Below are positions 58,374 through 64,000 of a DNA stretch of 64,000 nucleotides, piece by piece (position 1 is the stretch's first letter; each line of letters opens with the position of its first letter). The position numbers and the translations under genes are program-made. The notes below the pieces were generated by a model. It saw only the letters and a list, made by a program, of their open reading frames with translations, was not told the origin of the DNA and did not search any database. This DNA comes from Tunturiibacter gelidiferens (lineage in GTDB: Bacteria; Acidobacteriota; Terriglobia; Terriglobales; Acidobacteriaceae), in NCBI RefSeq assembly GCF_013410115.1, contig NZ_JACCCV010000002.1, positions 248,001 to 312,000 on the forward strand, given 5' to 3'.

Positions 58374-59981
58374 TCACTCGATGCCGAGCTTCTTCCAGAT
58401 AGCATCGACTTTGGTCTTTACTTCCGCGTCCATTGTGAGCATCGGCGGCCATGGGCGAGTAAAGCCTTCGGCGGCCCACTTGCGCGTAGCATCGATGCCC
58501 ATCTTGCTGCCAAAGTTAGGCAGGCGGCTGGCGTGGTCGAGCGAGTCCACGGGCCCGAGAGTGAACTGGATGTCGCGCTCGGGATCGATGTTGTTGGTTG
58601 TGCGGAGGGTGACCTCAGCGAGGTCCTGCACGTCGCAGTCTTCATCGACGACGATGATGCACTTGGTGAACATCGCCTGGCCCATGGCCCAGATGCCGTT
58701 CATGATCTTCCTTGCATGGCCGGCATAGGATTTTTTGATCGAGACAATCATGAGGTTGTGGAAGACACCCTCGGCGGGAAGATTGACGTCGACGATCTCC
58801 GGCAATGTCAGTTGCATGAGCGGGAGAAAGATGCGTTCGACGGCTTTGCCCATCCAGGCGTCCTCCATGGGCGGCTTGCCAACGATCGTGGCTGCGTAGA
58901 TGGGATCTTTGCGATGGGTGATGCAGGTGATGTGGAAGACGGGGTACTCGTCCTGCATGGTGTAGAAGCCAGTGTGGTCGCCGAAGGGGCCTTCGGTGCG
59001 GAGTTCGCCTAACTCGACATAGCCTTCGAGGATGTACTCGGCGTTGGCCGGGACTTCGAGGTCCACGGTCTCGGCCTTGACGAGTTCGAGCGGCTTCTGG
59101 CGGAGGAAGCCGGCGATGAGGTACTCCTCGACGTCGGGTGGAGCGGGCACGATGGCGCTGAAGGTCGTGGCGGGGTCGGTGCCGATGGCTACGGCGACCT
59201 CCATTCGGTCTTCGCGAATCCTGGTGACGGTCGTGGTGGTGAGGGTGTCGAGGGAGGATGCGGCAGCGGTTCCGCCAGAGGTGATAGCCATCAGGTCGAC
59301 GCGGGCGGCGGAGTCGGGAGAGGCCTCCCGAAGGCGCTCGCGCATGTGTTCGGCGGCGACTTTCTGGCGCTGCCAGTGCATGCCGGTGGTCTTGCCGTCG
59401 TAGACCTGCATGCGGTACATGCCTACGTTGCGCTTGCCGGATTTGGGGTCGCGCGTGATGACGCAAGGGAGGGTGATGAACGGGCCGCCATCTTGCGGCC
59501 AGGTCTTGAGGATGGGTAGTTCAAGAAGATTGACTTCTTCACCGCGATGGATGACTTGTTTACACGGAGCGTCTTTGGCGGAGACTACCTTGGGGAAGAA
59601 GCTGCCGACTTCGGCCAGCGTCGGCAGGAGCTTGAGCTTGTCCATGAAGTTGGTCGGCATCTGCGGCTTGATGAGGGTGCGGATGCGGTCGGCGATAGCG
59701 TCGAGCGAGTCGGTCTCGAGCGCAAGCCTCATGCGGCGTTCGCTGCCGAACTGATTCATCAGAACACGTGCGCCGGGATAGCCTTCTACGTTTTCGAAGA
59801 GGAGCGCGGGGCCGCCCGCCTTGGCTGTGCCTCGACCTAGTTTGGCGGTGCGGTCGGCGATCTCTGCCATCTCGAGATCGGGAGAGACCTCGATTGTGAT
59901 GCGCTTCAGTTCTCCGGCCTTCTCAAGCTGCTTAATCCATTCGCGTAGATCGTTGTAGGCCAATTCCCTCTCCTGGCTCAT
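58374..59981 (-). CDS. UbiD-family decarboxylase with an internal insertion
   Basis: 535 residues. UbiD motifs include YNDLREWIKQLEKAGELKRI, NVGMYRMQVYDGKTTGMHWQ, GTDPATTFSAIVPAPP and the catalytic-loop EGPFGDHTG. UbiD enzymes use prenylated FMN to decarboxylate 4-hydroxy-aryl acids in ubiquinone or menaquinone synthesis. The family length is about 495; an extra stretch of about 40 residues lies after TGMHWQRQKVAAEHM (positions about 214-254), in the segment REASPDSAARVDLMAITSGG. Lacking ubiX nearby, the pathway remains open. Confidence 0.88.
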   Translation of the reverse strand: MSQERELAYNDLREWIKQLEKAGELKRITIEVSPDLEMAEIADRTAKLGRGTAKAGGPALLFENVEGYPGARVLMNQFGSERRMRLALETDSLDAIADRIRTLIKPQMPTNFMDKLKLLPTLAEVGSFFPKVVSAKDAPCKQVIHRGEEVNLLELPILKTWPQDGGPFITLPCVITRDPKSGKRNVGMYRMQVYDGKTTGMHWQRQKVAAEHMRERLREASPDSAARVDLMAITSGGTAAASSLDTLTTTTVTRIREDRMEVAVAIGTDPATTFSAIVPAPPDVEEYLIAGFLRQKPLELVKAETVDLEVPANAEYILEGYVELGELRTEGPFGDHTGFYTMQDEYPVFHITCITHRKDPIYAATIVGKPPMEDAWMGKAVERIFLPLMQLTLPEIVDVNLPAEGVFHNLMIVSIKKSYAGHARKIMNGIWAMGQAMFTKCIIVVDEDCDVQDLAEVTLRTTNNIDPERDIQFTLGPVDSLDHASRLPNFGSKMGIDATRKWAAEGFTRPWPPMLTMDAEVKTKVDAIWKKLGIE

Positions 59982-60314
59982 GCCGGTGCGGTGAAGCAGG
60001 TATCCCCACTCCCCCGAAAAGTATGCAAAGTCTTCGATCCAAATGGCTTAGATGTGTTCTCCAAGTGGACTGAACTCTTGTCTCTCCTTCAGTTTAGCTG
60101 CTGCGAGGGGTTGGTTGTGTCAAGTCCCGTGGATTGCATTTCAGAGGATGATGATTTCCTGCATCGTTTTCAAGAACTCTGCCGGCATGGACGGACGCTG
60201 AACTATGGTGGGACGGCGTTGCTGGAACATAAACAGGTTGGAGGTGTCTAACAGAGTACGGCCGTATTCCTCGCTGGATGCGCACCTTGGATCCGAACGT
60301 TGGAGGGTGCTTCT
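59982..60314. other. Intergenic region with repeat
   Basis: Between a divergent pair of genes. 59998-60090 (GTATCCCCACTCCCCCG, TGCAAAGTCTTCGATCC, AATGGCTTAG) resembles the repeat block at 15490-15650. The rest shows no structure I can support; the short open frame on the plus strand has no start signal. Confidence 0.45.
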
Positions 60315-61052
60315 ATGTTTGAGGAAAGTCTTGTGGAGTCGCGTGCAGGAGAAGTCTCGGCGAGCAAGCGGTGGACGACGGCAGCGTCGATCAGCTTGCA
60401 GTTTGCCGTTGCCGGCTTAGTGGTCGCTTTGCCCTTGATGCATCCGGAGGTGCTGCCGTTTTCTGTGGAAGCTCCGAAGATGCTGCTGCCGTTGCTGCCG
60501 AAGCCGCCTGCGCCTCCGTTGCGGGTGCAGCGGGTTACGGAGGCCGCTACGAGTTTTGCAACGGCGGCTCCGCCTCAGCCGGCGATCCTTCCGGCGCGGC
60601 TACCGGGCAGAGGGGTTAGGGCGGTGGAAGAGCCTTCGCTCCTCGATCCCGGCAGCATGGGGATGCCCTATGGGTTGCCGATTGGGCTTAGCGTGAGAGA
60701 GTGTGGGCCGCATCCGGGTGTGTCTGTGGGGCCGGGAGTTGGTTCGGGGGGAGCTCTGCATAAGACGATTGATGTCTCGACAGGGGTCTCGCAGGGATTG
60801 TTGATTGAGCCGATTCGTCCGGTGTATCCGGCGATTGCCAGGGCTGCTCATGTGGAGGGAACGGTGGTCGTGGAGGCGGTGATCTCGCGAGGCGGAACCA
60901 TCGAGAGCCTGCACGTACTCAGCGGGCCGGTGATGCTGCAAAGCGCAGCGATGGATGCCATACGAGCGGCGCGATACCGGCCTTACCGGTTGAACGGGGA
61001 GGCTGTGGATGTTCAGACGACGATTACGGTCAATTTTCGGATGGGGGTCTGA
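60315..61052 (+). CDS. TonB-like energy-transducer family protein
   Basis: 245 residues. A single hydrophobic helix (SISLQFAVAGLVVALPLM) follows a polar N-terminus; a Pro-rich linker (PLLPKPPAPPLRV) leads to a TonB C-terminal domain (PVYPAIARAAHVEGTVVVEA, SAAMDAIRAARYRPYRLNG). It spans the periplasm and could energise the TonB-dependent receptors, one of which lies at the other end of the window. ATG 60315 has GGAGG eight bases upstream; the alternative TTG 60300 is less likely. ExbB/ExbD are not visible. Confidence 0.82.
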   Translation: MFEESLVESRAGEVSASKRWTTAASISLQFAVAGLVVALPLMHPEVLPFSVEAPKMLLPLLPKPPAPPLRVQRVTEAATSFATAAPPQPAILPARLPGRGVRAVEEPSLLDPGSMGMPYGLPIGLSVRECGPHPGVSVGPGVGSGGALHKTIDVSTGVSQGLLIEPIRPVYPAIARAAHVEGTVVVEAVISRGGTIESLHVLSGPVMLQSAAMDAIRAARYRPYRLNGEAVDVQTTITVNFRMGV

Positions 61053-61061
61053 AGCAACCGG

Positions 61062-61120
61062 GTCCTGCCGGACAGGCGCCCTACGCGGGCAGCGGTCACT
61101 TCGTGACGGGTGTACCTTGT
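61062..61120. repeat. Intergenic repeat, family with copy at 30877
   Basis: GTCCTGCCGGAC ... CGGTCACTTCGTGAC ... GTGTACCTTGT, the same order as 30877-30935 and again close behind a stop codon. Strong local GC and an internal palindrome (GTCACTTCGTGAC). Confidence 0.6.
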
Positions 61121-61183
61121 CCTGCAACGATGAGCGGCATGGCCCTCCCGTTGGTCGGGATACTGTCGGATACTGCCCTCGAC

Positions 61184-62206
61184 TTACATGGAGGGGACGG
61201 CGGATTTGGAGTCAGCCGGAAGAATCTCCTGGACGACATCGGCGCTTGGCGCCTCGGTGACGTAATCGACCAACGGGAAGCCTGCTTCTTTCCAGCCATC
61301 GAAGCCGCCGCGGAGAGGGCGAACTCGATAGACACCCATCTTGTGCAACTGCAAGGCAAGCTTGGCGCTGGTCTCTTCGCTGGGGCAGGTGCAGTAGAGG
61401 ATGACATCGCGGTCGCGGGGAATAATCTCGCTGTGCGCTTTGAGTTCATTCGGGCCGATACGAAGTGCGCCGGGAAGCACGCGCGGATCGGGAAGATAGT
61501 CGAGGGGATGGCGCAGGTCGACGATGAAGGGAGGTGTATTCCCGCTGGCTTCGGCTGCGTCAAGCATTGCCTTCAGCTCGGTTGGCTCGAGGCGCAGCTC
61601 GCGGACCTGCTGGAGGAACTTGCGCTGCTTCCAGATGCGGTGAGCCAGGAAGCCGAGGACCATCAGGGCGAAGATGAAGAAGGCAAAGTGACCGAGCCAG
61701 TGAAGGAAGGGCGCGCTCTTCTTGGCGACATCGCCGAAGAATCGGCCAGCGAGGATGAAGGTCTCTCCCCAGATGAAAGAGCCAGCGAGATCCCACATGA
61801 GGAACTTGGGATAGGGCATGCCGGTCTGGCCGGCGATGGGAGCGGCGACGGTGCTGAGCCCGGGGACAAACTTCGCGAAGAGCAGAGTGACCGGACCGCG
61901 GCGGGTGAAGTAACCCTCTGTCTTACTGACGCAGGTGGAGGCTTCAAACGACAGCCGGCAAAGCAGTTTCAGAACGCTGTTGCCAAAGCGCCGACCGAGC
62001 GCGAACCAGATGGTGTCCGCGATGAGGCAGGCAAACAGGACCGCGATGACGACATAGAGGTGGCTGACGGTGTGAGTCGCACTGAGAGTGCCCGCAGTGA
62101 GCAGGACAGGGATGCTTGGAATGGGAATTCCGACCTGCTCCACCAATACCCAAAGGAAGACGATCAGGTAGGCGTAATGGACGAAGAATGCGAGTGCGAT
62201 CGGCAT
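61184..62206 (-). CDS. DedA family membrane protein fused to a rhodanese domain
   Basis: 340 residues. Residues 1-205 are DedA/SNARE-associated: FLWVLVEQVGIPIPSIPVLL, GRRFGNSVLKLLCRL, FAKFVPGLSTVAAPIAG. The C-terminal rhodanese-like domain (FIVDLRHPLDYLPDPRVLPG) has Cys near 271 in ILYCTCPSEET, the sulfur-transfer position, and GGFDGWKEAGFP. DedA proteins flip lipids or maintain membrane potential; the fused rhodanese suggests a link to sulfur or redox chemistry. ATG 62206 is chosen because residues before it derive from tRNA-like sequence. Confidence 0.88.
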   Translation of the reverse strand: MPIALAFFVHYAYLIVFLWVLVEQVGIPIPSIPVLLTAGTLSATHTVSHLYVVIAVLFACLIADTIWFALGRRFGNSVLKLLCRLSFEASTCVSKTEGYFTRRGPVTLLFAKFVPGLSTVAAPIAGQTGMPYPKFLMWDLAGSFIWGETFILAGRFFGDVAKKSAPFLHWLGHFAFFIFALMVLGFLAHRIWKQRKFLQQVRELRLEPTELKAMLDAAEASGNTPPFIVDLRHPLDYLPDPRVLPGALRIGPNELKAHSEIIPRDRDVILYCTCPSEETSAKLALQLHKMGVYRVRPLRGGFDGWKEAGFPLVDYVTEAPSADVVQEILPADSKSAVPSM

Positions 62207-62230
62207 AAAGGTGTACTTCTTACAGATGAT

Positions 62231-62259
62231 TGGAGCTGGCGGTTGGATGCGAACCCAAC
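62231..62259 (-). other. tmRNA/tRNA 3'-end-like sequence
   Basis: On the minus strand GTTGGGTTCGCATCCAAC, followed by CGCCAGCTCCA, resembles the T arm and acceptor end of tmRNA (ssrA). The stem is five base pairs, with an eight-base loop instead of seven. No 5' part fits in the 115 bases upstream, so this is at most a remnant or an attachment-site copy. Nearby (62322-62334) AGCCAGGATTCGAAC also reads as a T-loop reverse complement. Confidence 0.3.
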
Positions 62260-62273
62260 TGACATTAACATAC

Positions 62274-62304
62274 ACAGCCCGGACGCTTCGCGCGACCGGG
62301 CTGT
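62274..62304 (-). terminator. GC-rich hairpin downstream of dps
   Basis: ACAGCCCGG and CCGGGCTGT form a nine-base-pair stem with a 13-base loop. It is 70 bases after the dps stop; the T-run is weak. Confidence 0.4.
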
Positions 62305-62357
62305 TTCGTTGAAGCGTAAAAGCCAGGATTCGAACTACCGCCCGGCTACTACCCCTC

Positions 62358-62387
62358 GATTATTTTTCAAGGGATTATTTTTCAAGG
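62358..62387. repeat. Tandem 15-bp duplication at the dps stop codon
   Basis: GATTATTTTTCAAGG occurs twice in direct succession. On the minus strand each copy contains CTTGAAAAATAA (Leu-Glu-Lys-stop), so the first copy ends Dps and the second is a duplicated tail. Confidence 0.85.
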
Positions 62388-62971
62388 ATCAAAGGCATCT
62401 CGACCAGATGCTGGCCGATGAACCAGGACTGCAGTTCGTTGGGACGGAGGATATCGCTGACGACCAGATCGTTGGTGCCCTGGTCGCCCGCCTTATCGGC
62501 TAGATCTGAGATATCCAGGCAGCTTTGAATGATGACCTTATGGGCTTCAAGGAGGCGGGAGATCTGCACCGGAACCTCTTCTATGCCGCGCGGCGGTCGC
62601 TGGATGCGGGTGATCTCCGCAACGTCGCCCCCCATGGCGATGGTGACGCCGCCGAGAAGCTGGACTCGCTCGGCGATGGTGTCGACCATCTCGACCTGCT
62701 CGTCGAAGTGCTTGTCGAAGAGGAGATGAAGCTGGTAGAAGGTCGGCCCGGTAACCTGCCAGTGGTGCTTCTTGTACATGTCGCGCAGTACGATCGAGTC
62801 GGCGAGAAGCTGATTGAGCTGGGCGACCATGTCAGCCCGGACCTTCGCGCTCAACGGGTGAGGCATATCCTGGACCACGGAGCCGTACTTCTGAATCTCC
62901 TTCGCGTGTGCGTGCCAGTGCGGCGCTACGTTCGCGTCGCTCGAACTTGCTTTCTTAATTGCAACTGCCAT
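62375..62971 (-). CDS. dps: Dps family ferritin-like DNA-protecting protein
   Basis: 198 residues. The ferroxidase site residues are in KKHHWQVTGPTF and FDKHFDEQVEMVDTIAER, and the helical frame continues to SWFIGQHLVE. Dps stores iron and shields DNA in starvation or oxidative stress, fitting with KatG and the Fur-type regulator elsewhere in the window. Two adjacent ATGs (62974 and 62971) are possible; GAGGTGG spacing favours 62971. A perfect 15-base tandem duplication (62358-62387) spans its stop codon. Confidence 0.92.
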   Translation of the reverse strand: MAVAIKKASSSDANVAPHWHAHAKEIQKYGSVVQDMPHPLSAKVRADMVAQLNQLLADSIVLRDMYKKHHWQVTGPTFYQLHLLFDKHFDEQVEMVDTIAERVQLLGGVTIAMGGDVAEITRIQRPPRGIEEVPVQISRLLEAHKVIIQSCLDISDLADKAGDQGTNDLVVSDILRPNELQSWFIGQHLVEMPLILEK

Positions 62972-63037
62972 CATCCACCTCGTAAAAATTGGCTTTCAGT
63001 TGTCAGATGCCGCAGAGAACGAGTCGGTTTCCCTCGA

Positions 63038-64000
63038 TTATTTGACCTCTACCTCCGGCGTCACCGACATGCCTGGACGCAGGGCATAGTCGCCGTTCTC
63101 CTGTTGCAGATTCGTGAAATCGACACGAACGGGAATTCGCTGGACAACCTTGACATAGTTTCCAGTAGCGTTTTCAGGGGGAAACAGGGAGAGCCTCGAT
63201 CCGGTAGCGCCGCCGATTTGAGTCACCTTGCCGTGGAACTTGCGGCCGCCAAGGGCATCCACTTTGAGAGTGACTGACTGCCCGGGCTTCATCTTGGCGA
63301 GCTGTGTCTCCTTGAAGTTTGCCGTCACCCAGAGGTTGGTCAGCGGAATGATGGTTAGGACATCCTGCCCGATACTGAGATTGGCACCTACCTGAACGTT
63401 CTTTTTGTTGACGATACCGGTGGTGGGAGCGGTGATGTGGGTATAGCCAAGATTAAGTACGGCCTGATCGACCTTGGCTTGGGCCTGCTTGACGTCGGCG
63501 AGAGCTGAGTTTGCCTTCGCCTGTTGGACTCTTACCTGGTCGGGGCCGGTTTTCACGGATTGTGCCGCTTGAAATCGTGACTGGGCGAGTTTCTGGATTG
63601 ACTGACTGACCGCAGCCTGGTAGCCGATGACCGTGGCTTCGGCCTCCAGCACAGACGCCTGATTCGCGGCATCGGTAGCGACGGCGGCATCATACTGCTG
63701 CTTGGAGATGACGTCCTTCTCGACCAGCGGAGTGTAACGTTCAACGTCGAGATGCGATTTGACCGCGGTGGCCTTGGCTGCAACGACGCGAGCCTCTGCG
63801 GCCTGAGCTTGCTTGCGGGCCTGCTCCACTGCGGCGGAACTTCCGGTAACATCGGAGCCGGTTGTGCTGACGCTGGTGTTTACATTGACGCCGACGATTG
63901 GCACGTTCACCGTAGCCTGAATTGCGGCAGCCTGCGAGCTGGCGAGATTGGCCTGAGCCTGCTCGAGCGCCACCTGATAATCCCGGGGGTCGATCTCGGC
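63038..64000 (-). CDS. HlyD/EmrA-type membrane fusion protein, 5' end outside window
   Basis: About 320 C-terminal residues; the frame is open to the window edge with IDPRDYQVALEQAQANLASS, which is typical just after the first lipoyl half-motif. A long coiled-coil hairpin (about 60-170) and the barrel region THITAPTTGIVNKKNVQVGA, with GQDVLTIIPLTNLWVTANFKE, follow. It links an inner-membrane pump to an outer-membrane channel for drug or other export. The pump genes should lie downstream of the right edge on this strand's 5' side or elsewhere. Confidence 0.88.
   Translation of the reverse strand, partial: AEIDPRDYQVALEQAQANLASSQAAAIQATVNVPIVGVNVNTSVSTTGSDVTGSSAAVEQARKQAQAAEARVVAAKATAVKSHLDVERYTPLVEKDVISKQQYDAAVATDAANQASVLEAEATVIGYQAAVSQSIQKLAQSRFQAAQSVKTGPDQVRVQQAKANSALADVKQAQAKVDQAVLNLGYTHITAPTTGIVNKKNVQVGANLSIGQDVLTIIPLTNLWVTANFKETQLAKMKPGQSVTLKVDALGGRKFHGKVTQIGGATGSRLSLFPPENATGNYVKVVQRIPVRVDFTNLQQENGDYALRPGMSVTPEVEVK

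Noticed and set aside
59991..60251. Plus-strand open frame between the UbiD-like and TonB-like genes
   Set aside because: Overlaps an intergenic repeat, has no ribosome site and no recognisable motif.
62231..62600. Complete tmRNA gene on the minus strand
   Set aside because: Only the 3' arm is recognisable; dps occupies the space where the rest should be.

Overview
The window looks like a chromosomal segment of an acidobacterium of the class Terriglobia (Edaphobacter/Granulicella-like). This is inferred from a VWFA-related protein of the acidobacterial type, several families of short GC-rich intergenic repeats, the gene content, and high-GC coding sequence with many open antisense frames. 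No ribosomal RNA is present. The only complete RNA gene is a tRNA-Gln, and one SAM-I riboswitch is clear.

Layout. 1-4318: the 3' end of a TonB-dependent receptor, a Fur/PerR-type regulator and the catalase-peroxidase katG. About 4760-14665: a lower-GC accessory island of mostly unusual genes, bracketed by inverted copies of a roughly 50 bp repeat and followed by tRNA-Gln. It holds a phosphodiester-glycosidase-like secreted protein with a membrane partner, a decayed HNH endonuclease with five tandem zinc-finger repeats, a coupled CxxxH-peptide/membrane-protein pair, a stand-alone Cas1-like integrase that has lost its N-terminal domain, a divergent protein sharing the Cas1 C-terminal motif, a DUF5675-like secreted protein, and a coupled pair of exported coiled-coil proteins. 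14989-30868: DinB-like protein, an epoxide hydrolase-like enzyme behind a perfect dyad, an AraC regulator divergent from two tandem NAD-dependent epimerase-like genes, a MOSC-reductase-ferredoxin fusion, a VWFA protein, an S55-like peptidase, a zinc alcohol dehydrogenase, a second MOSC protein, a beta-propeller protein and a TRIC-type channel. 31001-36657: lipoprotein-release transporter genes interrupted by an AhpD-like gene, then clpC. 37091-46422: YtxH-like protein, family 5 uracil-DNA glycosylase, an aldose-epimerase-like protein, and the protein quality-control cluster tig-clpP-clpX-lon. 46714-56368: a PQQ-propeller lipoprotein, then a sulfur/methionine neighbourhood (SAM-I riboswitch, threonine-synthase-like enzyme, MoaD/ThiS-like carrier ending GG-CV, metH split into two coupled genes) and an isolated nuoI. 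56408-64000: molybdopterin-domain protein, metallophosphoesterase, UbiD-family decarboxylase, TonB-like protein, DedA-rhodanese fusion, Dps and the start-less end of an HlyD/EmrA-type protein.

Two points stand out. First, the riboswitch, PLP enzyme, sulfur carrier and nearby metH together suggest a protein-thiocarboxylate route to homocysteine instead of, or beside, threonine synthesis. Second, the island carries a Cas1-like protein without any CRISPR array, Cas2 or other Cas protein, with a zinc ribbon and a C-terminal DNA-binding-like motif that its divergent neighbour also carries.
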